DNA of 64,000 nucleotides from an uncultured bacterium (GCA_902826945.1 CADEGS010000004.1:19673-83672), one strand, 5' to 3'. Numbered from the stretch's first letter, positions 13,342 through 21,879 are shown. The notes: generated by a model from the sequence alone, not told the origin. Made by a program: numbers and translations.

Positions 13342-13799
13342 TGGCCGAGCCGCGCGAGCTCAGCCTCGACCTGCCGGCCGTGCACCGCGGCGTGAGCGTC
13401 GCGCGCAGCCTGGCGCGGCGGTTCGCGCGCCTGGAGGGGCTGGAGCAGCGCGACGCCGACACGCTCCTGCTCGTGCTCTCGGAGCTGCTGGCGAACGCCG
13501 TCGACCACGGCGGCGGCGAGGCCGCTCTGAGCGAGGAGAGCTGGAACGGCCACGTGCGCATGCGCGCCAGCGTGCGGCTCGGCGACGCCGGCTGGAGCGT
13601 CACGGTCACCGACCAGGGCGGTGGCGACCCCGACGCGCTGCGCGACCTGCTCGCGACGGGCGAGGAGCCCGACCTCGAGGACGAGCGCGGGCGCGGCATC
13701 TACCTGATCCGCCGCATGACCGACGAGCTCGCGATCGAGCGCTCGCCCGACGGCCGCGGCCTCGAGATCGTCGCCACGCGGCGCTACGAGGCGGGGTGA
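13341..13799 (+). CDS. RsbW-like HATPase (anti-sigma or Ser/Thr kinase-like)
   Basis: This 152-residue protein consists of a single GHKL ATPase domain of the HATPase_c_2 (RsbW/SpoIIAB) type. The N box is ELLANAVDHG, the G1 box DQGGG and the G2 box GRGIYLIRR. In the family such proteins bind a sigma factor and phosphorylate an anti-anti-sigma partner, but no STAS partner or target sigma factor gene is adjacent. Its ATG overlaps the nadC stop by one base (TGATG), so it is co-translated with nadC. The target is unknown. Confidence 0.82.
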   Translation: MAEPRELSLDLPAVHRGVSVARSLARRFARLEGLEQRDADTLLLVLSELLANAVDHGGGEAALSEESWNGHVRMRASVRLGDAGWSVTVTDQGGGDPDALRDLLATGEEPDLEDERGRGIYLIRRMTDELAIERSPDGRGLEIVATRRYEAG

Positions 13800-13807
13800 G
13801 CGCGCGG

Positions 13808-13825
13808 GGTCGGCCTGCGCCGACC
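13808..13825 (+). terminator. Perfect 7-bp hairpin between HATPase and VanZ-like genes
   Basis: GGTCGGC and GCCGACC flank a 4-base loop. It ends 12 bp before ATG 13838. There is no T-tract, so it may be a weak terminator, an attenuator or chance; it argues against the alternative GTG start at 13796 for the downstream gene. Confidence 0.3.
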
Positions 13826-13837
13826 GCGCACGGAGCG

Positions 13838-14359
13838 ATGGCGGCAGCCACGGGGTTCTCGCTGGTGCGCGCGCTGCGGCGCGCCGGGCTGTGGCTCGTG
13901 CGCCGGCCGGCGCTGCCGCTCCTCGCGGCGCCGCTCGCCTGGATGGGGCTCGTGTGGCTCCTGAGCTCGCAGCGGATCGACGCGCCGGGCGGCGCGCACG
14001 GGCTGTGGGCCTTCCTCGGCAACCTGGCGCACGCGCCGCTCTTCGGCACGCTGGCGCTCCTGTGGACGGCCTTCCTGCTGCGCGGCCGCGACGGCTGGCC
14101 CGCGCTCGGGCCGCGCGTGCGCGCGGCGGTGCTGCTCCTCGTCGGGGGCTACGGCGTGATCGACGAGCTGCACCAGCGCTCGACCGGCGGGCGGCACGCC
14201 TCGGCGATGGACGTCGTGACCGACCTCGTCGCCGCGCAGTGCGTCCTGTGGATCGTCGGCTCGCTGGGGCGCGACGCGCGCGAGGGAGCCCTGTGGGCGC
14301 GGCTGGCGGCGGGGATCGCGCTGTGCTCGGCCGTCGCCTGGGTGGGCACGTACCGGTAG
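13838..14359 (+). CDS. VanZ-like membrane protein
   Basis: This 173-residue integral membrane protein has about four hydrophobic helices (for example PLLAAPLAWMGLVWLLSS near residues 26-43). The motif IDELHQ in the second half, after VLLLVGGYG, and the FGTLALLWT helix match the VanZ-like family, whose members are mostly of unknown function and were first seen in teicoplanin-resistance clusters. ATG 13838 follows a GGAG and is preferred over GTG 13796, which overlaps the previous stop but adds a low-complexity segment containing a hairpin. The VanZ label does not imply resistance here. Confidence 0.75.
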   Translation: MAAATGFSLVRALRRAGLWLVRRPALPLLAAPLAWMGLVWLLSSQRIDAPGGAHGLWAFLGNLAHAPLFGTLALLWTAFLLRGRDGWPALGPRVRAAVLLLVGGYGVIDELHQRSTGGRHASAMDVVTDLVAAQCVLWIVGSLGRDAREGALWARLAAGIALCSAVAWVGTYR

Positions 14360-14402
14360 GGGCGGCGCGACCGGCGCCCTCGAATCGGGGCGGCGCGGCG
14401 CG

Positions 14403-14408
14403 TACGAT
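14403..14408 (+). promoter_or_regulatory. -10-like hexamer TACGAT for purB
   Basis: TACGAT is followed after only 7 bp by the TTG start codon of purB. With normal -10 to start-point spacing the transcript would begin at or next to the start codon, so purB is probably leaderless. Confidence 0.45.
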
Positions 14409-14415
14409 CCGCGCC

Positions 14416-15852
14416 TTGACGCACGACGTCGACAGCTACCAGAGCCCGCTCTCGACCCGCTACGCCAGCCGGGCGATGCGGCACGTGTTCTCGGACGCGC
14501 GCCGCTTCGCGACCTGGCGGCGGCTGTGGCTGGCGCTGGCCGAGGCCGAGCGCGAGCTGGGCCTGGCGATCGACGCGGAGCAGCTCGCCGAGCTGCGCGC
14601 GCACCTGGACGACGTCGACTTCGAGCTGGCCGAGCGCTACGAGCGCGAGCTGCGCCACGACGTGATGGCGCACGTGCACGCCTGGGGCGAGCAGTGCCCG
14701 CGCGCGCGCGGGATCATCCACCTCGGCGCGACCTCGTGCTTCGTCACCGACAACAGCGAGCTGATCGCGATGCGCGACGCGCTGGCGCTCGTGCGCGACC
14801 AGCTCGTGCGCGTCGCGCGCCGCCTGCGCGACTTCGCCCTGCGCTGGAAGGACCAGCCCGCGCTGGGCCTGACGCACGGCCAGCCGGCGCAGGCGACCAC
14901 CGTCGGCAAGCGCGCCACGCTGTGGCTGCAGGACGTGTGCTTCAACCTGGTCGACCTCGAGCACGCCGCGGCGCAGATCCGCTTCCGCGGCGTCAAGGGC
15001 ACGACCGGCACGCAGGCCTCCTTCCTCGAGCTCTTCGACGGCGACCACGAGAAGGTGCGCGCGCTCGACCGCGCCGTCACGGCCAAGATGGGCTTCGAGC
15101 GCACCTTCGCCGTCACCGGCCAGACCTACCCGCGCCAGCTCGACTTCCGCGTGCTGCAGGTGCTCTCGTGCGCGGCGCAGTCGGCGGCCAAGTTCGCGCT
15201 GGACGTGCGCCTGTCGGCCTCGCGCCGCGAGCTCGAGGAGCCCTTCGAGGCGAAGCAGATCGGCTCCTCGGCCATGCCCTGGAAGCGCAACCCGATGCGC
15301 TGCGAGCGCATCGGCGCGCTGGCGCGCTACGTGCTCTCCGCCCTCGACAACGCCGCGCACACCGCGGCCAACCAGTGGTTCGAGCGCACGCTCGACGACT
15401 CCGCCAACCGCCGCATCGCGATCGCCGAGTCCTTCCTCGCCACCGACGCGATCCTCGAGCTGTGGACGAACGTCGCCGGCGGCCTGGTCGTGCACCCCGC
15501 CGTGGTCGAGCGCCACCTGCGCGAGGAGCTGCCCTTCCTGGCCTCCGAGCACCTGCTGATGGACGCCGTGAAGCGCGGGGCCGACCGCCAGGACGCGCAC
15601 GAGCGCCTGCGCGTGCTCGCGCGGCGCGCCTCCGAGCGCATCCACGCCGGCGAGCCGAACCCGCTGCGCGGGCTGCTCGCGGAGGACCCGCTCTTCGCCG
15701 GCGGCGCGGGGGACCTCGAGCGCCTGCTCGACCCCCGCCGCTACGTCGGCCGCGCGAGCGAGCAGGTGGTCGAGTTCGTCGAGGCCGAGGTGGACCCGCT
15801 GCTGGCGCGCCACGCGGCCGTCCCCGAGCGCCCGGGCGAGGTGCGGGTCTGA
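14416..15852 (+). CDS. purB: Adenylosuccinate lyase
   Basis: PurB removes fumarate from SAICAR and adenylosuccinate in purine synthesis. The 478-residue protein shows the fumarase/aspartase-superfamily signature SSAMPWKRNPM near residue 290, an upstream HLGATSCFVTDN region, and the N-terminal YQSPLSTRYAS typical of the longer, eukaryote-like PurB branch. TTG 14416 is chosen because it puts the conserved N-terminus at residue 8 and no ATG is available before it; a -10-like box lies 7 bp upstream. It is followed 156 bp later by a TIM-barrel protein on the same strand. Confidence 0.95.
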   Translation: MTHDVDSYQSPLSTRYASRAMRHVFSDARRFATWRRLWLALAEAERELGLAIDAEQLAELRAHLDDVDFELAERYERELRHDVMAHVHAWGEQCPRARGIIHLGATSCFVTDNSELIAMRDALALVRDQLVRVARRLRDFALRWKDQPALGLTHGQPAQATTVGKRATLWLQDVCFNLVDLEHAAAQIRFRGVKGTTGTQASFLELFDGDHEKVRALDRAVTAKMGFERTFAVTGQTYPRQLDFRVLQVLSCAAQSAAKFALDVRLSASRRELEEPFEAKQIGSSAMPWKRNPMRCERIGALARYVLSALDNAAHTAANQWFERTLDDSANRRIAIAESFLATDAILELWTNVAGGLVVHPAVVERHLREELPFLASEHLLMDAVKRGADRQDAHERLRVLARRASERIHAGEPNPLRGLLAEDPLFAGGAGDLERLLDPRRYVGRASEQVVEFVEAEVDPLLARHAAVPERPGEVRV

Positions 15853-15910
15853 CCGCGCACGGATGCCCCCCGCCCGAGCCCTCCGATTTCCGTCCGCTCC
15901 GCCGGCGCGG

Positions 15911-15916
15911 TATCGT
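15911..15916 (+). promoter_or_regulatory. -10-like hexamer TATCGT
   Basis: TATCGT lies 92 bp upstream of the GTG start of the TIM-barrel protein gene at 16009. It belongs to the recurrent TAnnnT set; the longer distance allows a true 5' leader. Confidence 0.3.
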
Positions 15917-16008
15917 TCTCCGGCGGCTTCCCGCCACGCAACGACGCTCGCCCCGACGCGACCCCTGCGGGGGTCGGAAAGGTCTTCCCCCCCCTTCCGC
16001 CGTTCGCC

Positions 16009-16932
16009 GTGACGACCCCCGGGATTCCCAACGACTACGCGCTGTCCACGACGTGCTTCGGGACGCGGCTCGGGAACATCCAGGACCAGATCTTCGCCGC
16101 GGTGGGGATGGGCTTCCGCAAGATCGAGCTGGGACTGGTCGAGAGCCCCCCGTCGATGGAAGGGCTCGAGGAGTCGCAGCGCGAGACGGGCGTCTCGATC
16201 CCCTCGATCGTGGCCGGCTGCCGCGACGCGCTGAACGGGCGCTCGCTGGCCGTGGACCGGCTCGGCAGCCTCTCGGCCGAGGAGTGCGAGCGCGCGCTCA
16301 ACTCCGTGCGCCGCCACGTGCGCCTGGCGCAGGCCTGGGGCTGCCGCACGATCGTCGTGCGCGGCACCAAGGTCGAGGACGAGCGGCTGCGCGCCGAGGC
16401 GCACGGCCTCGAGACGCAGATCGCGCGCCACGGCCTGACCGACGAGCTGAAGGAGCAGGTGCTCGCCTTCGTGCTGCGCCTGCCGCGCGCCTGCCAGAAG
16501 CAGGCCGAGCAGATGTGCCGCTCGCTCTTCACGCTGCGCCAGGAGCACCCCGACGTCGTGTTCGCGCTCGAGCCCGGGCGCGACCTCGACGACCTCCTGT
16601 GCCACGAGGTGATGGGCTGGGTGCTCGACGACCTCGACGGGCGCGGGCTCGCCTACTGGCACGACGTCGGCCGCATCCACCTGCGCGAGCGGCTGGGCCT
16701 GCCCGCGCAGGGTCGCTGGCTCGAGTCCTTCGCCGCGCGCATGGTCGGCATCCACCTGCAGGACGCGAGCGAGGAGCAGGCCGAGATGCCGCTCGGCCTG
16801 GGCGAGGTGGACTTCAAGCTGCTGGCCGAGTACGTGCCGCGGCAGGCCGAGCGCGTGCTCGAGATCGGCCCGCGCCACGGGCGCGCCGAGATCCTGGCCT
16901 CGGTGCGCTTCCTGATGGACAACGGCTTCTGA
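16009..16932 (+). CDS. Sugar-phosphate isomerase/epimerase-like TIM-barrel protein
   Basis: This 307-residue protein has the AP-endonuclease-2/xylose isomerase-like barrel. Predicted metal ligands are the Glu in FALEPGRD, the Asp and His in YWHDVGRIH, the His in VGIHLQDA and the Glu in RVLEIGPRH, each at the end of a beta strand. Families with this pattern include hydroxypyruvate isomerases, tagatose 3-epimerases and myo-inosose dehydratases, and the exact reaction cannot be assigned. The start is GTG 16009. It is followed 96 bp downstream by the DHH phosphoesterase gene. Confidence 0.78.
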   Translation: MTTPGIPNDYALSTTCFGTRLGNIQDQIFAAVGMGFRKIELGLVESPPSMEGLEESQRETGVSIPSIVAGCRDALNGRSLAVDRLGSLSAEECERALNSVRRHVRLAQAWGCRTIVVRGTKVEDERLRAEAHGLETQIARHGLTDELKEQVLAFVLRLPRACQKQAEQMCRSLFTLRQEHPDVVFALEPGRDLDDLLCHEVMGWVLDDLDGRGLAYWHDVGRIHLRERLGLPAQGRWLESFAARMVGIHLQDASEEQAEMPLGLGEVDFKLLAEYVPRQAERVLEIGPRHGRAEILASVRFLMDNGF

Positions 16933-16976
16933 GGCCGGCGCGGGACGCCCCGCGAGGCGCCGGCCGCCCCCGGTGC

Positions 16977-16982
16977 TAGGAT
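16977..16982 (+). promoter_or_regulatory. -10-like hexamer TAGGAT for the DHH phosphoesterase
   Basis: TAGGAT lies 46 bp upstream of the ATG at 17029 and matches the most common form of the -10-like box in the window. Confidence 0.4.
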
Positions 16983-17028
16983 GCGCGCCGTCGGGCCGGC
17001 TCGACGCCGCTCGGGACCCCTGCTGCCC

Positions 17029-18165
17029 ATGAACCCAGGCGCCGAAGAGCCTGGCGCCCCGGCGCCGGCCAACGTCCCGCTCGTGCAGACGCTCACGCCG
17101 GGCCTGCGCCCCGTGGACCACCTGCGGCGCGTGCTGGCCGACACCAGCCGGCCGTGGGGGCCGGGCGGGCTCCTGGTGCTGACGCACAAGAGCCCCGACC
17201 CCGACGCGCTCGGCGCGATGGCGGGCCTGGGCTTCCTGCTCGAGCGCGCCTTCGGCCTCAAGTACGAGATCGCGACCACCGGCCGCATCTTCCGCGCCGA
17301 GAACATGGCGATGGTGCGCGAGCTCGGCTTCCAGTTCGCCGACTACCACGCGATCGACCCGGCGAGCTACACCGCGGCGCTCCTGGTGGACACGCAGCCC
17401 TTGTTCGGGCACACGCTCCTGCCCGAGGGCCTGCCGATCCTGGCCGTGTTCGACCACCACGAGCCGCCCGCGCGCGGCGCGCCGACGGTGCCGGTGCCGC
17501 ACTTCGACCTGCGGCTCGGGCTGGGCGCGACCTCGACCCTGATCTACGAGTACATCCGCGACGCCGACCTCGAGCTCGACGCGCGCACGGCGACCGCGCT
17601 GTGCTGCGGCGTGCGCTTCGACACGGGCGACCTCTCGAACCACGCGACGGCGCTCGACATCGAGGCCTTCCACCAGACCTTCCGCCACGCCGACCGGCGC
17701 ATGCTGGCGCGCATCAGCCGGCCCAGCCTGCCGCCGACGTACTACCGCGAGCTGCACCGCGCGCTGTCGCTCGCGCGCCGCTACGGTCCGCTCGCCTACT
17801 GCCTCCTGGGCCGCGTCAGCAACCCCGAGTCGGTGGCGGAGATGGCCGACTTCTTCCTGCGCCTCGAGGGCTCGCAGTGGTCGTTCGTCGGCGGCGCGTA
17901 CCAGAGCGTCTACCACCTCTCGCTGCGCACCGCGATCGGCTTCCAGGACGCCTACCCGCTGATGGAGCGCATCCTGGCCGGCGAGGGCTCGTTCGGCGGG
18001 CGCGGCTCGGTCGCCGGCGGCCAGATCCCGCTCGAGAACGGCGACGAGGCCGCGCTCGCCGCGTTGCAGCGCCGGCTGCGCAAGCGCGCGCTGGCGCTGG
18101 TCGATCCCGAGGCGCTGGGCGGGGACGACAAGAACACCGGCGTGCGCCTGACGCGCCTGCCGTGA
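17029..18165 (+). CDS. DHH-family phosphoesterase (nanoRNase/pAp-phosphatase type)
   Basis: This 378-residue protein has the DHH motifs: THKSPDPDALG (variant of the HxxPDxDA metal site), LLVDTQP and FDHHEP, followed by a DHHA1-like domain ending in a glycine-rich GGRGSVAGGQI. Relatives degrade very short RNAs or 3'-phosphoadenosine phosphate or c-di-NMPs, and which of these applies cannot be told. ATG 17029 is preferred; an in-frame ATG at 16981 overlaps the promoter box. The stop overlaps the thiD start (GTGA), so the two are translationally coupled. Confidence 0.82.
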   Translation: MNPGAEEPGAPAPANVPLVQTLTPGLRPVDHLRRVLADTSRPWGPGGLLVLTHKSPDPDALGAMAGLGFLLERAFGLKYEIATTGRIFRAENMAMVRELGFQFADYHAIDPASYTAALLVDTQPLFGHTLLPEGLPILAVFDHHEPPARGAPTVPVPHFDLRLGLGATSTLIYEYIRDADLELDARTATALCCGVRFDTGDLSNHATALDIEAFHQTFRHADRRMLARISRPSLPPTYYRELHRALSLARRYGPLAYCLLGRVSNPESVAEMADFFLRLEGSQWSFVGGAYQSVYHLSLRTAIGFQDAYPLMERILAGEGSFGGRGSVAGGQIPLENGDEAALAALQRRLRKRALALVDPEALGGDDKNTGVRLTRLP

Positions 18166-18947
18166 CCGGCCGCGTCGTGCTCGTCGTCGCGGGGCACGAC
18201 CCCACGGGCGGCGCGGGCGTGGACGCCGACCGCGAGGCGCTGGCGCGCGCGGGCCTCGCGGCCGCCTGCGTCGTCACGGCCTGGACGAGCCAGGACGGCC
18301 GCCGCGTGCGCGCCCTCGGCGCGCGGCCGGTGGCGAGCTGGCTGGTCGAGGCGCGCGCGCGCCTCGCGCCCGCGCCGCTCGCGCTCAAGGCGGGCCTGCT
18401 GCCCGGCGCGGCGCACGTGCGCGCGTTCGCGGCGCTCGTGGACGAGCTCGCGGCGGCGGGCGAGCGGCCGCCGGTGGTCGTCGATCCCGTGCTCGCGGCC
18501 TCGGGCGGCGAGCCGTTCCTGGACGACGAGGGCCGCGCCGCGCTCCTGGAGGAGCTGGTCGCGCGCGGCGTCGTGCTCACGCCCAACCTGCCCGAGGCGG
18601 CCGCGCTCGCCGGGCGGAGCGAGGAGGAGCTCGCGCGCTCGGACGAGGCGCGGCTCGCCGCGGCGCGCGCGCTCGTCGACCGCGGCGCGCGCGCGGTCGT
18701 GCTCAAGGGCGGCCACGCGCGCGAGGACCCCGCGCGCGACCTGCTCCTCGAGCGGGACGGCGCGCCCTTGTGGCTGGCGCACGCGCGCGTCCCCGGCGCG
18801 CGCCTGCACGGCTCGGGCTGCCGCTTCGCGAGCGCGCTGTGCGCCGGCCTCGCGCGCGGCCGGCCGCTGGCCGAGGCCGCGCGCGAGGCCGGCGCGTGGC
18901 TGGCCGAGCGCCTGCGCGCCGCGGGCGCCGCGGCTGCGCGCTCCTAG
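18162..18947 (+). CDS. thiD: Hydroxymethylpyrimidine (phosphate) kinase
   Basis: ThiD phosphorylates HMP and HMP-phosphate in thiamine synthesis. The 261-residue ribokinase-fold protein begins with AGHDPTGGAGVDAD, the N-terminal substrate loop (usually GSDSSGGAGIQAD), and has VVDPVLAASGG, TPNLPEAAAL and the C-terminal anion-hole motif HGSGCRFASAL with the catalytic Cys. The D-P-T for D-S-S change in the first loop is unusual. The start is GTG 18162, overlapping the stop of the DHH gene by four bases. No other thiamine gene is visible, so the pairing may be only positional. Confidence 0.88.
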   Translation: MTGRVVLVVAGHDPTGGAGVDADREALARAGLAAACVVTAWTSQDGRRVRALGARPVASWLVEARARLAPAPLALKAGLLPGAAHVRAFAALVDELAAAGERPPVVVDPVLAASGGEPFLDDEGRAALLEELVARGVVLTPNLPEAAALAGRSEEELARSDEARLAAARALVDRGARAVVLKGGHAREDPARDLLLERDGAPLWLAHARVPGARLHGSGCRFASALCAGLARGRPLAEAAREAGAWLAERLRAAGAAAARS

Positions 18948-18960
18948 CGCGGGCCGCCGC

Positions 18961-20094
18961 TCAGCCGTCCATCCTCCCGACGCGCACCTCGCGCGACCCG
19001 ATCGGGAGCGTGTAGAGGCTGCCGTCGTCCGCGATCGACCAGCCGTCGGGGCGCACGCGGTCCACGCCGCGCGCGAAGAGCTGGCGCGGCAGCCAGCCGT
19101 CGGGCGCGGGCAGCAGGTGGTAGAAGGCCAGGTGCACGACGCCCGCGTCGTTCGCGAGGCGCGCAGCCTCCTCCGGCGCGATGTGGTAGTCCTGCACGTC
19201 GTGCAGGATGGCCTGCGTGCGGCCGCGCTCCGCCGCGCCGGCAGCGTTCTCGAGCGTGCGCGTCATCGAGCGCGAGATCGCCTCCGAGACGAGCAGGTCC
19301 GCGCCCGCCGCGTGCGTGGCGAGCGGCGCGTGGTCCTTCAGGTCGCCGGTCACGACCGCCGAGCGTCCCTCGTAGTCGAAGCGGTAGGCGTAGGCCGGCT
19401 CGATCGGCGCGTGGTCCACCTCGATCGCGGTGATGCGCAGCTTGCCGTCGTCGTACACGAGCGCCGTGCGGTCCTTGGCCGCGCTCGGCGGGCCGTCGAG
19501 CGCGACGGTGACGGCCTCGAGGCCCCAGCTCGCCGACGGCATGACCTCTTCGCCGTGATGCGCGGTGCGGTAGCCCTGGTCGAGGCGGTAGGCCTGGTTG
19601 AAGCCGTCCACGACGGACGCGACGCCCGGACCGCCGTAGACGCGCAGCGGCTCGGGCCGGCCGCCGGCCCAGGTCTGGAGCTGCAGCTCGCCCAGGTCGC
19701 CGATGTGGTCGGAGTGGAAGTGCGTCAGGAGCACGCCGCCGATGCGCGCCAGCGGGATGCCCCACAGGAGCAGGTTCTCGACCGACTCCGGCCCCGAGTC
19801 CACGACCCAGAAGCGTCCGCCGGCGAAGACGACCACGCTCGCCTTGGCGCGCGCGGCGCTCGGCAGCGGCGCGGAGGAGCCGGCGACGGCGACGCGCAGC
19901 GCGTCCTCCGCGAGCGGGGCGGTGTTCGTGCGCGCCGACATGCGCTCGGCCGCGCGGTCGAAGATCGCCTGCTGCACGGCGGGCACGTGGAGCGCGACGG
20001 CGAGCGTCGCCGCGAGCGCGGCCGCGCCGCCGAGGAGGAAGCGCCAGGCGCGGCGAGCCCGAGGCGGCGCGCCGCCGCCTCGGGAGCGACCCAA
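18961..20094 (-). CDS. Membrane-anchored MBL-fold metallohydrolase
   Basis: This 377-residue protein has one N-terminal membrane helix (about residues 19-40, LLGGAAALAATLAVALHVP), so its catalytic domain probably faces the periplasm. The metallo-beta-lactamase site THFHSDH sits at about residues 124-130, and VTGDLKDHAP provides a later ligand region. The gene has no ATG; TTG 20094 is the only suitable start in frame. Another frame from ATG 20192 looks coding for its first about 50 codons and then stops making sense where this frame begins, so a frameshift or gene remnant is possible. It is last in the four-gene operon facing the sigma-54 activator. Confidence 0.75.
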   Translation of the reverse strand: MGRSRGGGAPPRARRAWRFLLGGAAALAATLAVALHVPAVQQAIFDRAAERMSARTNTAPLAEDALRVAVAGSSAPLPSAARAKASVVVFAGGRFWVVDSGPESVENLLLWGIPLARIGGVLLTHFHSDHIGDLGELQLQTWAGGRPEPLRVYGGPGVASVVDGFNQAYRLDQGYRTAHHGEEVMPSASWGLEAVTVALDGPPSAAKDRTALVYDDGKLRITAIEVDHAPIEPAYAYRFDYEGRSAVVTGDLKDHAPLATHAAGADLLVSEAISRSMTRTLENAAGAAERGRTQAILHDVQDYHIAPEEAARLANDAGVVHLAFYHLLPAPDGWLPRQLFARGVDRVRPDGWSIADDGSLYTLPIGSREVRVGRMDG

Positions 20095-20192
20095 AGGACG
20101 GCGGCGGCGGCGAGGAAGAGGACGGCGGCGAGCGAGACGGCGAGGCGGGCGAGGGTCTTCACGGGAGGGATCGATTCGGAGTGACGGTTCAT
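20050..20192 (-). pseudogene. Possible N-terminal membrane-protein remnant overlapping the MBL gene
   Basis: From ATG 20192 a frame different from the MBL gene encodes MNRHSESIPPVKTLARLA followed by a strongly hydrophobic helix and the segment WVAPEAAARRLGLAAPG. This resembles the first helix of small DUF4345-like membrane proteins. Beyond about 20050 the frame becomes Arg/Ser-rich shadow of the MBL gene. It is either a truncated gene or the true N-terminus joined by a frameshift or sequencing error. The upstream sequence has no clear ribosome binding site. Confidence 0.35.
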
Positions 20193-20215
20193 CGGGAGAA
20201 GGAGGATGGAGAGGC

Positions 20216-21061
20216 TCACGCGGGCGAGCGCTCGGCGGACGCCGCGGCGTCCTTGGCGAGCACGCGCTGCATCATCCGCCGGGCCACCATCGGCCCGGCG
20301 TTCTGGTTCTGGCCGGTGACGAGGTCGCCGTCCTCGACCCAGTGGTTGGCGAGGAAGTCGCGCAGCGGGTGGCGCGCGCACTCGAAGCGCGCGCCGGCCG
20401 CGCGCAGCGCCGACTCGGGGTGCAGCGGCGTGATCGAGACCCCGAGCTGGCGCACCTGGCGGTCGGTGACGGCGGTCAGCCGCCGTCCCTCCACGACCAG
20501 CTCGCCGTCGGGCCGGCGCGCGCGCAAGAGGCCGAGCGGCCCGTGGCAGATGCCGCCGAGCACGCGGCCGGCCGCGAAGGCGGCGCTCATCGCCGCGCCC
20601 AGCGCCTCGGACTGGCCGAGGTCGAACGCGGCGCCCCAGCCGCCGGCCAGGTAGACGAGGTCGTAGGACGCGGCGTCGACTTCTGCGATCGCGAGCGAGG
20701 CGGCGAGCTGCGCGCGCAGCGCGTCGTCGGCGAGCATGCGGTCGTCGTCCCGCGTGCGCAGCGCCGGCTTCATCGAGAGCGGATCGACGGGCACGAGGCC
20801 GCCCGCGGGGCTCGCGACGTCCACGCGCATGCCGGCGTCCAGGAAGGCGTAGTAGGGCACGGTCAGCTCGGAGCCGAAGACGCCCGTCGGCACGCCGACG
20901 TCGAGCGCGCCGTGGTTCGTCGCGACGCACAGGGCCGAGCGGCCGTGCAGGTCGAGCGGGAGGCCGTCCGCGTCGTCGGGGTGGACGCCGAGGCGGCGCA
21001 GCAGCGCGCGGCCGGCGCGTGCCGCGGCGGAGGGACGGGGGTCGAGCAGGCGTTCCGGCAC
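20216..21061 (-). CDS. DJ-1/PfpI-family protein (Hsp31-like)
   Basis: This 281-residue protein has the class I glutamine-amidotransferase-like fold of the DJ-1/PfpI superfamily. The nucleophile Cys is at about residue 172 in GGICHGP, and YDLVYLAGGWG and TGQNQNAGP are further family segments. Relatives are chaperones, glyoxalases or deglycases, and the long N-terminal part (about 60 residues before the core) is more like Hsp31-type members. GTG 21061 is chosen because AGGAG lies 8 bp upstream. It is 23 bp downstream of the beta-barrel gene in the same operon. The reaction is uncertain. Confidence 0.82.
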   Translation of the reverse strand: MPERLLDPRPSAAARAGRALLRRLGVHPDDADGLPLDLHGRSALCVATNHGALDVGVPTGVFGSELTVPYYAFLDAGMRVDVASPAGGLVPVDPLSMKPALRTRDDDRMLADDALRAQLAASLAIAEVDAASYDLVYLAGGWGAAFDLGQSEALGAAMSAAFAAGRVLGGICHGPLGLLRARRPDGELVVEGRRLTAVTDRQVRQLGVSITPLHPESALRAAGARFECARHPLRDFLANHWVEDGDLVTGQNQNAGPMVARRMMQRVLAKDAAASAERSPA

Positions 21062-21084
21062 GGGAGTGACTCCTGGGCGAGGGC

Positions 21085-21879
21085 TCAGAGGGAGACGGAG
21101 AGGCCGATCAGCGGGCCGGAGAGGCCGAGCTCGGTGTCGAGCCCGCCCTCCTCCTCGAAGTCGAAGGTCATGTGGCGGTAGCCGGCGACGAGGGCAGTGC
21201 GCCCGTCGCCGAAGGACCACGCGAGCGAGGGGAACGCGCTCCAGGTGAGGTCCGTGCCGCCGCTCGAGGCGTCGAGCTGCCCCTGGAGGCTGAGTCGGCT
21301 CGTGAGCTCGCGGCGGTAGCGCACGCCGACGAGCGCGTCCACCAGCGTCGAGTCGGCCGCGTAGTCTTGCTCGCTCGTCCCCGACGACGTCGCGAAGCTC
21401 GCGTCCACGCGCGCACGCTGGTCGAGGATGCGCGCGCCGCACAGGAACGAGAGGCCGGTCCGATCGCCTCCAGGATCCCACGTGACCGCGACGTCGGCGA
21501 TCGTCATGTCGAGCGTCCAGCCGACGTCCGCCGTGCCGGCGCCCTGCGGCAGCGCGAGGCCGCGCGCGTCGTCGGCCATCGAGACGTAGAAGACGTCGGC
21601 CAAGAGGCCGAGCGCGCCCTTCTGCAACTCGATACGCCCCTGGAAGGTCGTCTCGAGGTCCTCGAGCAGGTCCTCGACCGGGATCGTCTCGTCCACGACG
21701 CCGCGGCCGTCCAGGCGCGTGTCCACGCGGACGTCGGTGGCCCACGCGTAGGGCGTGACGCGAACGTGCCAGCGCTCGTCCTGCGCCGCGGCGCTCGCGG
21801 CGAGACAGGAGAGCGCGAGCGCGCCGAGCGAGGCGCGGCGAAGCGGAGCGGCGGAGCGGGTCGGGCGGAGCGGCGGCAT
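21085..21879 (-). CDS. Predicted outer-membrane beta-barrel protein
   Basis: This 264-residue protein has a signal peptide with a predicted cleavage after AASAAAQ. The mature part is made of alternating amphipathic strands, for example [17 protein letters not shown], with the segment [19 protein letters not shown] that recurs in a family of uncharacterised outer-membrane proteins. The C-terminal residues alternate hydrophobic and polar but end in Leu rather than the usual Phe. The purine-rich GAAGAGAAA upstream of the ATG serves as ribosome binding site. It lies 11 bp after the small leader-like gene, so both are on one transcript. Function is unknown. Confidence 0.72.
   Translation of the reverse strand: MPPLRPTRSAAPLRRASLGALALSCLAASAAAQDERWHVRVTPYAWATDVRVDTRLDGRGVVDETIPVEDLLEDLETTFQGRIELQKGALGLLADVFYVSMADDARGLALPQGAGTADVGWTLDMTIADVAVTWDPGGDRTGLSFLCGARILDQRARVDASFATSSGTSEQDYAADSTLVDALVGVRYRRELTSRLSLQGQLDASSGGTDLTWSAFPSLAWSFGDGRTALVAGYRHMTFDFEEEGGLDTELGLSGPLIGLSVSL

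Noticed and set aside
14149..17916. A 1255-codon minus-strand open frame opposite purB, the TIM-barrel gene and the DHH gene
   Set aside because: It spans three well-supported genes and intergenic DNA, and its product has no recognisable motif.
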